This document shows, piece after piece, positions 27,583-36,471 of a DNA stretch of 64,000 bases. Origin of the DNA: Kingella potus (GTDB taxonomy: Bacteria; Pseudomonadota; Gammaproteobacteria; Burkholderiales; Neisseriaceae); assembly GCF_900451175.1 (NCBI RefSeq), contig NZ_UGJJ01000001.1, positions 434,001-498,000 of the forward strand. The letters run 5' to 3'. The translations under genes were made by a program, and so were the position numbers. The notes below the pieces were generated by a model. That model was not told the origin of the DNA. It did not search any database and saw only the letters and a program-made list of their open reading frames with translations. Every line of letters begins with the position of its first letter. Positions within the stretch are counted from its first letter, which is position 1.

Positions 27583-28539
27583 GTGAACGCACCCGCAAAA
27601 CTCGTTATCGCCAGCCGCGAAAGCGCGCTCGCCATGTGGCAGGCCGAACACATCAGAGGCCGTCTGAAAGCCCTCTATCCCGCCTGCGACATCCAAATCC
27701 TCGGCCTGACCACGCGCGGCGACCAAATCCTCGACCGCACCCTCTCCAAAATCGGCGGCAAAGGCCTCTTCATCAAAGAACTCGAACAAGCCCTGCACGA
27801 CGGCCGCGCCGACCTTGCCGTCCACTCGATAAAAGACGTACCCATGGCGCTGCCCGACGGCTTTGCCCTTGCCGCCATCGGCGAACGCGCCAGCCCTTTC
27901 GACGCTTTCGTCTCCAACCGCCACAACACCCTTGCCGCCCTGCCCGAAGGCGCGGTGGTCGGCACATCCAGCCTGCGCCGCGAAGCCCAAATCCGCGCCA
28001 GACACCCCCACCTCGCCATCAAGCCCCTGCGCGGCAACGTCCAAACCCGCCTCGCCAAACTCGACAACGGCGAATACGATGCGGTCATCCTCGCCGCCGC
28101 CGGCCTGCAACGCCTCGGCCTGCACAGCCGCATCCGCGAAATCCTCTCCCCGAACGAATGTCTGCCCGCTGCCGGACAAGGCGCGCTGGGCATCGAAATT
28201 TCCGCCGAACGCACCGACCTCCTGCCCCTGCTCACCCCGCTCAACCACCCCGAAACCGCCGCCTGCGTTACCGCCGAACGCACTCTTGCCCAAGCCCTGG
28301 GCGGAAGCTGCCAAATCCCCCTTGCCGCCTATTGCACCAGCGACGAAGGCCTGCTGACCCTGCGCGGCCTCGTCGGCCATCCCGACGGCTCCGTCATCAT
28401 CGAAGCCGGCGCACAAGCCCCCGCCGCCTACGCCCGCACCCTCGGCCGCGCCGTTGCCAAACGCCTGGCCGATCAGGATGCCGAAGCCCTGATTGATGCC
28501 GTACTCACCGAACAAGATGCCACGCACCCGCCCCACTAA
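27583..28539 (+). CDS. hemC: Hydroxymethylbilane synthase (porphobilinogen deaminase)
   Basis: The 318-residue cytoplasmic enzyme joins four porphobilinogen units into hydroxymethylbilane in haem synthesis. It has [16 protein letters not shown] at the start, [23 protein letters not shown], the catalytic-Asp segment [20 protein letters not shown] and GGSCQIPL, whose Cys near residue 243 carries the dipyrromethane cofactor. A frame is open back to 27535, but GTG 27583 has AAGGA eight bases ahead and begins where the family begins. An in-frame DUS near 27656 encodes Gly-Arg-Leu-Lys. The gene stands alone, followed by the repeat-rich gap. Confidence 0.95.
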   Translation: MNAPAKLVIASRESALAMWQAEHIRGRLKALYPACDIQILGLTTRGDQILDRTLSKIGGKGLFIKELEQALHDGRADLAVHSIKDVPMALPDGFALAAIGERASPFDAFVSNRHNTLAALPEGAVVGTSSLRREAQIRARHPHLAIKPLRGNVQTRLAKLDNGEYDAVILAAAGLQRLGLHSRIREILSPNECLPAAGQGALGIEISAERTDLLPLLTPLNHPETAACVTAERTLAQALGGSCQIPLAAYCTSDEGLLTLRGLVGHPDGSVIIEAGAQAPAAYARTLGRAVAKRLADQDAEALIDAVLTEQDATHPPH

Positions 28540-28563
28540 CACATCTAAACAGATGCGGCAAAC

Positions 28564-29067
28564 AGTGGGGGGTATGTGGCAAAGCCACGCACACGTTCCC
28601 GCCAAAACATCAGGCCGCCTGAAAACAGATGCGGCAAACAAGTAGGGGTGCCGCCCAAAGGCGACGCACGCGTTTTGTTCCGCCCTGCCCCCCCCGCCAC
28701 CTCCAAAAACCCCCGCCGACCCGCAAAACGCGTGCGTTGCGGAGCAACACACCCTACACAACGTTAGAGGCCGTCTGAAAACAGATGCGGCAAACAGTAG
28801 GGTGTGCCGCCCAAAGGCGACGCACGCGTTTTGTTCCGCCATTCCCTCCCGTCACCTCCAAAAACCCCCTCCAACCCGCAAAACGCGTGCGTTGCAGAGC
28901 AACACACGCTACACAGCGGCAGAGGCCGTCTGAAAACAGATGCGGCAAACAGTAGGGTGTGTCGCCCAAAAGCGACGCACGCGTTTTGTTCCGCCCTGCC
29001 CTCCCGCCACCTCCGCAAACCCATGCCGACCCGCAAAGCGCGTGCGTTGCGGAGCAACACACCCTAC
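28564..29067. repeat. Array of three DUS-linked paired-hairpin repeats plus one lone arm
   Basis: The 28540-29336 gap has no gene. Full copies lie at 28642-28757, 28797-28913 and 28952-29067, with a degenerate single arm at 28564-28600. Each begins with an arm like TAGGGTGTGTCGCC and GGCGACGCACGCG around four bases, has a variable core, and ends with the inverse arm CGCGTGCGTTGC, three bases, GCAACACACCCTA. AGGCCGTCTGAAAAC follows each copy. The period is about 155 bp. The second copy has ACACGCTAC at its end, one substitution from the norm. Confidence 0.9.
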
Positions 29068-29077
29068 ACAACGTTAG

Positions 29078-29117
29078 AGGCCGTCTGAAATTCCGTTTAT
29101 GGCATTTCAGACGGCCT
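29078..29117. terminator. Inverted DUS pair closing the repeat array
   Basis: AGGCCGTCTGAAAT and ATTTCAGACGGCCT face each other about 12 bases apart. It may stop read-through from hemC, 540 bases upstream. Confidence 0.55.
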
Positions 29118-29210
29118 CCTTTTGGCGGAAACAGACGCACATACGGCGGCAACGGCACAGCCGCGCGGCAGCACAGACAAAGCGGCGACAGGCCGTCTGA
29201 AAAACAAAAA

Positions 29211-29252
29211 ACGGGATGGGAAAACGGTTTCCGTCCCGTTTTCCCATCCCGT
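29211..29252 (-). terminator. Perfect 17-bp-stem terminator not derived from DUS
   Basis: The arms ACGGGATGGGAAAACGG and its exact inverse complement flank an 8-base loop. On the minus strand the hairpin is followed by TTTTTTGTTTTT, a strong rho-independent signal, 85 bases past the stop of the unknown gene at 29337. Confidence 0.85.
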
Positions 29253-29336
29253 CTTATCTGCCACGCCGTTTCCGGAATTTGCGGAAACACCGTTTCCCTA
29301 TTTGCATTCCGTACACATCCGGGCCGGTCTGCCCGC

Positions 29337-29741
29337 CTATCTGCCCAGCCAGCGGCTGAACCAGCTTTTGCCTTTGTTGCTCAAATGTTCCGACACCTGA
29401 CGCTCGAACGGGCCGGCGGAGAAAACGGCTTCGCCGTTGAAATACTCGCGCAGCCACATATTGCTGAACTCCTCGCCGATGCCGCGCACATAAAAACGCA
29501 CGGCGGGAAACTGGCGGGCGATTTCGTCGAAAAGTCCGATAACGGTAAGCGTATCCAAGCCGTTGAAGGCAAAAGAGAAGGGTTCGTCCACAACGGTTTC
29601 GATGTCCATTACCGCATGGCGGCTGGCGTTTTTGTCGGCCAGCCACACGGCGGCGACGGCCTGCACGGCATTGATGTCGAGTTTGCTGCGGCTGCGGCTG
29701 TCGTCCCAGTTGATTTCCAGACGGGTCATGCTCACGGGCAT
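29337..29741 (-). CDS. Conserved-looking hypothetical protein, 134 residues
   Basis: I do not recognise this family. The protein is soluble with no signal peptide. It begins MPVSMTRLEINWDDS and has acidic and aromatic segments such as DIETVVDEPFSFAFNGLDTL in the middle and a Trp-rich basic end (SWFSRWLGR). The start ATG 29741 has AAGGGGA ahead; a second ATG lies four codons in. A strong terminator follows, which supports a real expressed gene. It lies in its own unit between the repeat array and the heptose kinase gene. AT-rich sequence at 29760-29885 lies upstream and could hold its promoter, though I see no clear boxes. Confidence 0.7.
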   Translation of the reverse strand: MPVSMTRLEINWDDSRSRSKLDINAVQAVAAVWLADKNASRHAVMDIETVVDEPFSFAFNGLDTLTVIGLFDEIARQFPAVRFYVRGIGEEFSNMWLREYFNGEAVFSAGPFERQVSEHLSNKGKSWFSRWLGR

Positions 29742-29887
29742 ATGACGTTCCCCTTAAAAAAATGATCGTTTCGGTAGTGTGGTTTGGCACCGTTTGCCGC
29801 ACCGTGGCGGCCACGCTGCCGATTATTTAAAAAAATCAAACAAAACAGCATATTCTACAACATAAAACGGCTGATTATTACGCTACT

Positions 29888-30835
29888 TTACAATGATTGC
29901 GCCAGTTCGTCAAACGTGCAGACGGCGGTGCCGAGTTTGCCCACCACCACGCCTGCGGCGGCATTGGCAAGGCGCATGGCTTCGGGCAGATCGAGGCCTG
30001 CGGCCATGGCCAGTCCGAGGGCGGCAATCACGGTGTCGCCCGCGCCGGACACGTCAAACACTTCCCGCGCCTGCGTGGGTTGGTGGTGCGGTTCGCCGTC
30101 GCGGAAAAGCGTCATGCCTTCTTCGCTGCGGGTCAGCAGCAGTGCCTGCAAGCCGAGGCTGCGGCGCAGGGCTTGGGCTTTTCCGCACAGGTCGGCTTCG
30201 CTTTTCCAGCTTCCGCTGACTTCGCGCAGCTCGGCGCGGTTCGGGGTGATCAGCGTGGCTCCGGCGTATTTGGCGTAGTCGCCGCCTTTGGGGTCGATGA
30301 GTACGGGTTTGCCGGCCTGCCGCGCCCATTCGATAAACGAGGAAACGTGGGTCAGGCCGCCTTTGCCGTAGTCGGACAGGATGACTACGTCGCAGTCGGC
30401 CAGTTTGTTGCGGAACTGCTGCCTGACGCTGTCGAGTATTTCGTGGGTGGGCGCGTCTTCGAAATCGAGGCGGATAAGCTGCTGGTTGCGGGCGACGACG
30501 CGGGTTTTGACGGTGGTGGCGATGGTTCTGTCGCGGGAAAACAGGGCTTGTACGCCGTATTCCGCCATCAGGTTTTGCAGGACATCGCCCGCTTCGTCGT
30601 CGCCGGTAACGGAAACAAGCGCGGCACGGCCGCCCAGGGCGGTAATGTTGCGGGCAACGTTGGCCGCGCCGCCGGCACGGTGTTCGGTGCGGTCGATTTT
30701 GGCCACGGGCACGGGTGCTTCGGGCGAAATGCGCGATACGTCGCCGAACCAGTAGCGGTCGAGCATCACGTCGCCCGCCACAAGCACGCGCGCCTGTTGC
30801 AGGCGGGGTTTGAGGGTTTCGCTGTAAAAGGTCAT
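29888..30835 (-). CDS. rfaE: D-glycero-beta-D-manno-heptose-7-phosphate kinase
   Basis: The 315-residue PfkB-family sugar kinase equals the kinase domain of HldE and the stand-alone HldA/RfaE1. It phosphorylates heptose 7-phosphate to the 1,7-bisphosphate in ADP-heptose synthesis for the lipooligosaccharide core. Typical segments are GDVMLDRYWFGDVSRISPEAPVPV (shortened: GDVMLDRYWFGDV near residue 21), HRAGGAANVARN near 52, DYGKGG near 155 and DVSGAGDTV near 265, which holds the catalytic Asp and anion hole. The nucleotidyltransferase half of HldE is absent, as in other Neisseria, where it is encoded separately. GGGAG lies 11 bases before the ATG. Confidence 0.93.
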   Translation of the reverse strand: MTFYSETLKPRLQQARVLVAGDVMLDRYWFGDVSRISPEAPVPVAKIDRTEHRAGGAANVARNITALGGRAALVSVTGDDEAGDVLQNLMAEYGVQALFSRDRTIATTVKTRVVARNQQLIRLDFEDAPTHEILDSVRQQFRNKLADCDVVILSDYGKGGLTHVSSFIEWARQAGKPVLIDPKGGDYAKYAGATLITPNRAELREVSGSWKSEADLCGKAQALRRSLGLQALLLTRSEEGMTLFRDGEPHHQPTQAREVFDVSGAGDTVIAALGLAMAAGLDLPEAMRLANAAAGVVVGKLGTAVCTFDELAQSL

Positions 30836-31256
30836 GTCGTTGCTGCTCCCTGACAGGATGTGTTTTCAGACGGCCTTTTCGCTTTGAGGCCGTCTGAAAA
30901 AGTAAAAACGCCGTCGCACGAAAGGTATGCTGCGGAAGTTGTCTGCTTTGCGGGCGATGTTTTCAGACGGCCTGTACGGCTGTCTTTTAAAGGCCGTCTG
31001 AAAACGGGGTTTGCGTCTCCGGCGCACAAGCCGGAACGGCTTGCACCGCCCGCCCTATAAAAGGGGCGTATTGTTGCGCGGAAGGGTTTCCGAGTAAAGC
31101 GGGAAAAAGCGGGCTGGCGGCAGCGGGGAATGTGCCGCATACCGCGCTGCCGTACGGCGCAGCAACAGAAAAACGGAAAAGCCCATGTGCATCAGCAGGT
31201 GTTCCGTTTGCCTGTTTCCTTCGGGCATATGCGTCTGCGGCAAGCAAAGCCGTTTT
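30836..31256. other. Gene-free gap with four DUS
   Basis: DUS lie at about 30862, 30888, 30972 and 30990, in mixed orientations. The rest (31010-31250) has short open frames running into DUS sequence but no ribosome binding site or family resemblance, so I annotate no gene. Confidence 0.6.
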
Positions 31257-32009
31257 TCAGACGGCCTCTGCGTCCGCCTGCCGCCGTGCGGTTTCGTTGA
31301 TTTCGCGCAATATGGCTACGGGGTCGGCGGCCTGCGTTACCGGCCTTCCCATTACCAGATAGGTCGAACCTGCGGCGAGGGCTTGGGCGGGGGTCATGAT
31401 GCGGCGTTGGTCGTCGCTGTTGGCGGCGGGATCGGGACGGATGCCGGGCGTTACCAGCACAAAATCCCGTCCCAGCCTGCGGCGCAGCGGCGCGGCTTCG
31501 AGCGCGGAACAGACCACGCCGTCCAAGCCCGAGCTTTGCGCCAAATCCGCCAGGTGCAGCACCTGTTCTTCAATCGGCGCGGACACGCCGGTTTCGGCCA
31601 GTTCCTGCTGCGTCATGCTGGTGAGCACGGTTACGCCGATGAGCAGCGGCTTGTTTTGATACTGCGCCACGGCTTCGGCGGCGGCCTCCATCATGCGGCG
31701 GCCGCCCGATGCGTGCATATCCACCATCCACACGCCCATTTCGGCGGCAGCCTTGCAGGCTTGGGCAACGGTGTGCGGGATGTCGTGGTATTTCAAATCG
31801 AGAAACAGCTTGAAGCCCTGATTAATCAGATTGTCGGCGAGTTTGCGGCCTGTGGCGGTAAACAGCTCTTTGCCGATTTTGAGGCGGCAGAGGGAGGGAT
31901 CGAGACGGCGGACAAAGGCAAGGGCGGCGGCTTCGCCGGCAAAATCGAGGGCAACGATGACGGGGGCGCGGTCTGCGCCTGCTGCAGGGTCGGTAATCAG
32001 GGGGTTCAC
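31257..32009 (-). CDS. pyrF: Orotidine 5'-phosphate decarboxylase
   Basis: The 250-residue TIM-barrel enzyme converts OMP to UMP, the last step of de novo pyrimidine synthesis. Catalytic residues are visible: VALDF near 19, Lys in RLKIGKELF near 44, and [10 protein letters not shown] at 71-80 holding the Asp-Lys-Asp tetrad elements. VTPGIRP and the closing [11 protein letters not shown] match the phosphate-binding end. The start is GTG 32009 with AAGGAAA ahead. The last three residues, Glu-Ala-Val, and the TGA stop are an exact DUS, so the C-terminus has been written by the uptake sequence. It is a single-gene unit. Confidence 0.95.
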   Translation of the reverse strand: MNPLITDPAAGADRAPVIVALDFAGEAAALAFVRRLDPSLCRLKIGKELFTATGRKLADNLINQGFKLFLDLKYHDIPHTVAQACKAAAEMGVWMVDMHASGGRRMMEAAAEAVAQYQNKPLLIGVTVLTSMTQQELAETGVSAPIEEQVLHLADLAQSSGLDGVVCSALEAAPLRRRLGRDFVLVTPGIRPDPAANSDDQRRIMTPAQALAAGSTYLVMGRPVTQAADPVAILREINETARRQADAEAV

Positions 32010-32200
32010 GGGCTTTCCTTATTCGGGTCGGGCGGTTGTGGGATTTTTTCAGACGGCCTGTCCGCTGCGCGGGGCGGCAGGCGGGTTCAATGCCTTTCCG
32101 GCGTTGCTATTTTTTAAATAATCGGCTAGATTGTAAAGCAGATAGGCGTTTGGCGACGCTGTTTGTAACATTTGTTTGAGTTATTTTAAGGAAACGCATT

Positions 32201-32446
32201 ATGTCGAATCAGACCAACAATCCTACCGCATCCGATTTGTCGGTGATGATCAAAAGGCTGCCGCACAACCAAACCTACAAGCTGGATCTGCTGATTATCG
32301 ATAACGGCAAGCCCGGCAAAGTGGAGGTGCATATCTGCCAGACGCTGGAAGAAGCCTTTAAAAAAGCGGCGGTGTTCGAGGCGGAGAATTTGGAAAAATT
32401 TGAAAACGTGATCGAATACACGCCGTCGGATTGGAAGCAGCAGTAG
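32201..32446 (+). CDS. Small hypothetical protein, 81 residues
   Basis: I do not recognise it. The product is soluble, begins MSNQTNNPTASDLSVMIKRL and has a beta-rich middle (YKLDLLIIDNGKPGKVEVHI) followed by a charged helix (TLEEAFKKAAVFEAENLEKF). AAGGAAAC precedes ATG 32201 at good spacing, and about 90 AT-rich bases upstream could hold a promoter. A facing DUS pair at 32470-32505 follows. It is divergent from pyrF and convergent with the next gene. Confidence 0.65.
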   Translation: MSNQTNNPTASDLSVMIKRLPHNQTYKLDLLIIDNGKPGKVEVHICQTLEEAFKKAAVFEAENLEKFENVIEYTPSDWKQQ

Positions 32447-32490
32447 CCTGTTGGCACAGCCCATGGCAGAGGCCGTCTGAAAAGCCGTTT

Positions 32491-33117
32491 TCAGACGGCC
32501 TTTCTGCGTCCGCGCCGGCCGAACAGAAAACCGAGGCCGCCCGCAGCCAACACGGCTGCCGCACCGCCGCCGAGAAGCAGCTTGCGCTGTGCCGAAAGCA
32601 CGGGGTTGTCGAGCATATTGACGGAATAATGGAAACCGGCCACCAGCCAGCGGCCGTCCCGGCGCACGATTGCCGCGCTCCATTGCGGCGACACTTCCCA
32701 CACTTCGCCGCCGGCCAGTTCGTAACGGTCGCTGCTGTGCCCGAAGGCGACGGCGGTATCGGCGTAAAGGTGGGACAGCGCGTCGGCCTCGAAATGCGTT
32801 TCGATGTTTTTCACCACCGCGCCGCTGCCGCCGAGCATTTTTTCGTAATAGGCGCGTACGCCCTCTTTGCCGATAACGCGGTCGCCGTTCATGGTGGTGA
32901 AAACCACGTCGTCGGTTACGTTGTCGAGCAGGGCGGCAAGGTCGCGTTTGTTGAGTGCGTTCTGCATGGTGTCGCGCAGGGTGCGCAGCTCTTTGTGCAG
33001 GGTTTCCGCATCGGCGGGGGCGGCAGCCTGTGCGGCGGGCGGGTTTTCGGGCACGGGTGCGGCGGAGGCGGATGCGGCGGCGAGCATCAGGGCAAGGACG
33101 GCGGTGGTGCGGGTCAT
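32491..33117 (-). CDS. Exported NTF2/SnoaL-like protein with C-terminal membrane tail
   Basis: The 208-residue protein has a signal peptide (MTRTTAVLALMLAAASASA), a Pro/Ala linker and a nuclear-transport-factor-2-like fold domain from about 38 to 165, with TLRDTMQNALNKRDLAALLDNVTDDVVF as the first helix-strand part (positions 46-75) and IVRRDGRWLVAGFHYS as a closing strand. Catalytic function cannot be inferred; SnoaL-like folds include enzymes and binding proteins. It ends with a Gly/Ala-rich hydrophobic stretch and an Arg cluster (GFLFGRRGRRKAV), a membrane-anchor-like tail. The last residues Ala-Val-stop come from a DUS. AAAGGAAA precedes the start. Confidence 0.75.
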   Translation of the reverse strand: MTRTTAVLALMLAAASASAAPVPENPPAAQAAAPADAETLHKELRTLRDTMQNALNKRDLAALLDNVTDDVVFTTMNGDRVIGKEGVRAYYEKMLGGSGAVVKNIETHFEADALSHLYADTAVAFGHSSDRYELAGGEVWEVSPQWSAAIVRRDGRWLVAGFHYSVNMLDNPVLSAQRKLLLGGGAAAVLAAGGLGFLFGRRGRRKAV

Positions 33118-33222
33118 GGGTTTTCCTTTGGTGTCGGCTGCGGGATAGCTGTTGCCTTACGCCCGCGCTTTGCTTTCTTTTCAGACGGCCTCTGCGGATT
33201 TTGAGGCCGTCTGAAAACCATA

Positions 33223-33711
33223 TCAGTCGGGCAGGACGAAGAATTTGTCGCGGCAGGTTTCGATATAGGCGGCTGCGGCGGCCATATCGTCTTCGGCGGT
33301 GTCGTAATACGCGCCGTCGAGTTCTTCAAACATGGGATAACGGCGGCGGATTTTGGCGGTGTCCGCGCCGTTTTCCGCCATGGTTTCTATGGCTGCGCCG
33401 TATTGCGCGTAGAGCGGCGCGGCTTGGTCGAGGATGCGCGGGGTGGTTTTGATTTTCCAGCGGCGCAGGCTGTCGGCAAGGGGGTTGTCGAAAATATAGC
33501 CGCCGTAACCTTCGGCGATGAGCTGGACAAAGCCGCCTTCCTGTATGCGGCTGTCGAGATAAACATAGGCCATGAGGGTGTTTTGCTCGTCGGTGAGCCG
33601 CGCCATTGCGTCTTGCCCGTGCCGCTCGAGCCAGGCGAAACAATGGTCGGCCAGGGTATAGAGAAATTCGGCGGCGTTGCCGCAATCCTTGTATTCGGGG
33701 ATGGTGTCCAT
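33223..33711 (-). CDS. DMP19-like DNA mimic protein (DUF4375)
   Basis: The 162-residue acidic, soluble protein belongs to the DUF4375 family, whose studied member is Neisseria DMP19. That dimeric protein imitates the charge and shape of DNA and removes the repressor NHTF from its operators. The signature GGFVQLIAEGYGGYIFDNP is at about 60-77, and acidic runs such as EELDGAYYDTAEDDMAAA follow (near 134-150). The start ATG 33711 has GGAA ahead. It lies alone between DUS-rich gaps, downstream of the lapAB unit on the same strand. Family assignment is firm; whether this copy mimics DNA and targets an NHTF homologue is inference. Confidence 0.75.
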   Translation of the reverse strand: MDTIPEYKDCGNAAEFLYTLADHCFAWLERHGQDAMARLTDEQNTLMAYVYLDSRIQEGGFVQLIAEGYGGYIFDNPLADSLRRWKIKTTPRILDQAAPLYAQYGAAIETMAENGADTAKIRRRYPMFEELDGAYYDTAEDDMAAAAAYIETCRDKFFVLPD

Positions 33712-33771
33712 AAGGTTCCGGAGTGTTTTTTCAGACGGCCTGCAACACGGTGAGGCCGTCTGAAACGGGGC

Positions 33772-34944
33772 TTACACTTCGATGCGGTTGGGCGTGAAGG
33801 TTTCCCATTTGTTGCAGGCGGGGCAGTGCCAGAAAAAAGCCTGCGATTTGAAATGGCAGTTGCGGCAGCGGTAGACGCGGCTTTTTTGCAGATGCTGCCC
33901 CACCACGGCGCGCATCATGTCGGCATCGGCTTTGAGTACGGGGCTGAGGCCGGCAATCTGCACGCCGAGCAGGCGGTATACGCCGTTGAGGTCGGGCTTG
34001 GTGCGGACGAGTTCGGCGATGGTTTCGTTGGCTTTCTGTTCGCCGTAAAGCAGCAGCGATTTTTCGTAAACGACATCCAGCAGATCGAGCTGGGGAAAGG
34101 TTTTCATGTAGCCTATGAGTATGTCCAGGCCTTCTGCCGCGCGGTTTTGCGCGTCGTAGGCATCGTAGAGCCGCTCGCCGGCCATGCCCAGATAGGCGTG
34201 GTTTTGCTTTTCGACGGCGGTGTAGGCTTCGACGGCGGCTTGCGGCCTGCCTTCTTTTTGTTCGATGTCGCCGAGGATGATGTTGGCACGGCTGCATTTG
34301 CGGTTGGCATCGAGGGCGGCGCGGACGTGGGCGCGGGCGGCGGCAAAGTCGGATTTGAACAGGGCGGCCTGCGCCATTTCGCAATAAAACTGTGCGGTTT
34401 CAAAACGGTAGGTCTGTTCGTCATGGCTGAGTACCTGCGCGGCCGCCACGGCTTTTTCCCAATCCCTGTCCTGCTGGTAGATGTTGAGCAGCCGCTCGCG
34501 CGCGCCTTTGGCCATATTGCCGTTTTCGAGCGAGAGGAAAATCTGTTCCGCCCTGTCCACCAGCCCCGCGCTTTGGTAGGTCAGCCCCAGCTCGAACTGC
34601 ACGGCTTCTTTTTTGCCGCCGACGGTGTCGGGCGATTCGGCCAGTTTCTGCAACAAGTGTGCGGCCTTGTCGTTTTCCCCGCGCGATCGGTAGAGTTTGG
34701 CCAGCGTGAGGTTCAGCCCGTAGGCCTGCGGCTGTGCTTCGGCCGCTTCGGCCAGCTCCCGTGCCGCTTTGCCGCTGTTTCTGTCCACCAACGCTTCGAG
34801 GGCGGAATAGAAAGCGGCCGGCAGGGTTTTGGCCTGCTTGAGCACGGTTTTCATGTCGATGCGGGCGGCAAACCAGCCCAGCGCGAAGCAGACGAAGGGA
34901 ATCAGTGCCAGCAGCGGCCACCAGACGGGGATTTCGTTTTCCAT
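33772..34944 (-). CDS. lapB: Lipopolysaccharide assembly protein B
   Basis: The 390-residue protein has one N-terminal membrane helix (WWPLLALIPFVCFALGWFAARI), TPR repeats through the middle and a C-terminal rubredoxin-like zinc/iron knuckle (CRNCHF then CPAC, about residues 357-377). LapB (YciM) couples lipopolysaccharide synthesis to transport and, in enterobacteria, steers LpxC to FtsH for degradation. DMKTVLKQAKTLPAAFYSALEALVD (near 30-54) is a typical junction into the TPRs. It follows lapA by seven bases, so the pair is an operon. The start ATG 34944 has AGGAA inside the end of lapA, suggesting coupled translation. Confidence 0.92.
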   Translation of the reverse strand: MENEIPVWWPLLALIPFVCFALGWFAARIDMKTVLKQAKTLPAAFYSALEALVDRNSGKAARELAEAAEAQPQAYGLNLTLAKLYRSRGENDKAAHLLQKLAESPDTVGGKKEAVQFELGLTYQSAGLVDRAEQIFLSLENGNMAKGARERLLNIYQQDRDWEKAVAAAQVLSHDEQTYRFETAQFYCEMAQAALFKSDFAAARAHVRAALDANRKCSRANIILGDIEQKEGRPQAAVEAYTAVEKQNHAYLGMAGERLYDAYDAQNRAAEGLDILIGYMKTFPQLDLLDVVYEKSLLLYGEQKANETIAELVRTKPDLNGVYRLLGVQIAGLSPVLKADADMMRAVVGQHLQKSRVYRCRNCHFKSQAFFWHCPACNKWETFTPNRIEV

Positions 34945-34951
34945 CGGCAGA

Positions 34952-35284
34952 TTATTCCTGTTTGGCGGCGGGAACGGGGGCGGCAGGCGGGGGAACGGGG
35001 GCGGCGGCAGGGGCGGCGATGTCGGTGTTGCTGAGGCGGGCGGCCTTTTTCACTTCGGCACGCAGGCGGCTGTTTTCCGAACGCAGGCGCAGCAGGCGGC
35101 CGAACAGGGCGAAAACGCCGAACAGCGAGCCGGTAAAAAACGCGCCGAACAACACCACAATCAGCGGCCATTCCACACCCTGTCCGGGCAGGTAGTTGAA
35201 AGCGACGGTTTGGGTATTGATTACCGCAAGGATAAGGAAAATCAAAAGAATCAAAACTTTGAAAATCAGCGAAACGGATTTCAT
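34952..35284 (-). CDS. lapA: Lipopolysaccharide assembly protein A domain protein
   Basis: The 110-residue inner-membrane protein has two hydrophobic segments (residues about 5-24 and 38-60) followed by a short coiled-coil-like stretch (LLRLRSENSRLRAEVKKA) and a Pro/Ala-rich tail. This is the LapA/DUF1049 architecture; the partner gene lapB follows directly. The frame is open back to 35389, but GGAG lies seven bases before ATG 35284 and the family starts here. The low-complexity tail APAAAPVPPPAAPVP is unusual in length. Confidence 0.88.
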   Translation of the reverse strand: MKSVSLIFKVLILLIFLILAVINTQTVAFNYLPGQGVEWPLIVVLFGAFFTGSLFGVFALFGRLLRLRSENSRLRAEVKKAARLSNTDIAAPAAAPVPPPAAPVPAAKQE

Positions 35285-35463
35285 ACACAGCTCCGTAAAG
35301 GTTTGAAAAGAAAGCGGCCATACCGGCGCGGCGGGAAAAAGGCTGCCAGTGTAAACGATTTGCCTGGCTTGTGCATGGTTTTGGCGCATCCGCGCGCCTT
35401 GCCAAACAGCGCAGGAAAGGCGTATCTTTGCGTTTTTTCACATCCGGTTTGAGAGTATCCGCC

Positions 35464-36465
35464 ATGAGCAGACCCGTCCCCGCCGTATTCGGCAGCGTTT
35501 TCCACGCGCAAATGCCTGTCAGCGCATATAGAAACCAAGCCTGGCAGCCAGTAGAATGGCAGCCTTCGCAAGCATTGTCCCTGCCGCCGGGCGCACACGC
35601 GCTGCACTACGGCAGCGAATGTTTCGAAGGACTCAAAGCCTTCCGCCAGGCATCCGGCAAAACCGTCCTTTTCCGCCCCGAAGCCAATATCGCCCGTATG
35701 CGCCAAAGTGCGGAAATCCTGCGCCTGCCGCAGCCTGATGCCGCCCTCTTTCTCGATATGCTGCTGGAACTGGTCCGCCGCTCGGCAGACGAAATCCCGG
35801 ATGCGCCCGACGCACTCTACCTGCGCCCCACCCTCATCGGCACCGACCCCGTCATCGGCAAAGCCGGCGCACCCTCCGACACCGCCCTGCTCTACATCCT
35901 CGCCTCGCCCGTCGGCGACTATTTCAAAGCCGGCTCGCCGGTAAAAATCCTGGTCGAAAGCGAACACATCCGCTGCGCCCCGCACATGGGCCGCGTCAAA
36001 TGCGGCGGCAACTATGCCTCGGCCATGCCCTGGGTATTGAAAGCCAAAGCCGAACACGGTGCAAACCAAGTGCTGTTCTGCCCGAACGGCGACGTACAGG
36101 AAACCGGCGCGTCCAACTTCATCCTGATTAAAGGCAAGGAGCTGGTTACCAAGCCGCTTACCGACGAATTCCTCCACGGCATCACCCGCGACTCGGTGCT
36201 GACCGTCGCCCGCGACGCGGGCTACACCGTCAGCGAACGCAATTTCACGGTAGACGAATTGCAGGAAGCGGTGGAAAACGGAGCCGAAGCCATCCTCACC
36301 GGCACCGCCGCCGTCATCTCGCCCGTAACCTCCTTCGTCATCGGCGGCCGCGAAATCCCCGTGCGCAGCACCGAACACGGCTACGCCCTGCGCAAATCCC
36401 TTACCGACATCCAATACGGTTTGGCCGAAGACAGACACGGCTGGCTGGTCGAAATCCCCCGGTAA
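35464..36465 (+). CDS. ilvE: Branched-chain amino-acid aminotransferase
   Basis: The 333-residue fold-type IV PLP enzyme transfers amino groups between glutamate and leucine, isoleucine or valine. The PLP lysine is Lys179 in GRVKCGGNYA. Other family signs are LHYGSECFEGLKAFR near 47, FRPEAN near 70, YLRPTLIG near 119, and GTAAVISPV near 290. The frame is open back to 35371, but the family N-terminus fits ATG 35464, preceded by a weak GAGAG. It is divergent from lapA, with about 180 bases between starts. A remarkable perfect hairpin follows. Confidence 0.93.
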   Translation: MSRPVPAVFGSVFHAQMPVSAYRNQAWQPVEWQPSQALSLPPGAHALHYGSECFEGLKAFRQASGKTVLFRPEANIARMRQSAEILRLPQPDAALFLDMLLELVRRSADEIPDAPDALYLRPTLIGTDPVIGKAGAPSDTALLYILASPVGDYFKAGSPVKILVESEHIRCAPHMGRVKCGGNYASAMPWVLKAKAEHGANQVLFCPNGDVQETGASNFILIKGKELVTKPLTDEFLHGITRDSVLTVARDAGYTVSERNFTVDELQEAVENGAEAILTGTAAVISPVTSFVIGGREIPVRSTEHGYALRKSLTDIQYGLAEDRHGWLVEIPR

Positions 36466-36471
36466 CGCAAC

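Noticed and set aside
30987..31247. 86-codon minus-strand frame between rfaE and pyrF
   Set aside because: No ribosome binding site or recognisable family; it ends in DUS-coded residues.
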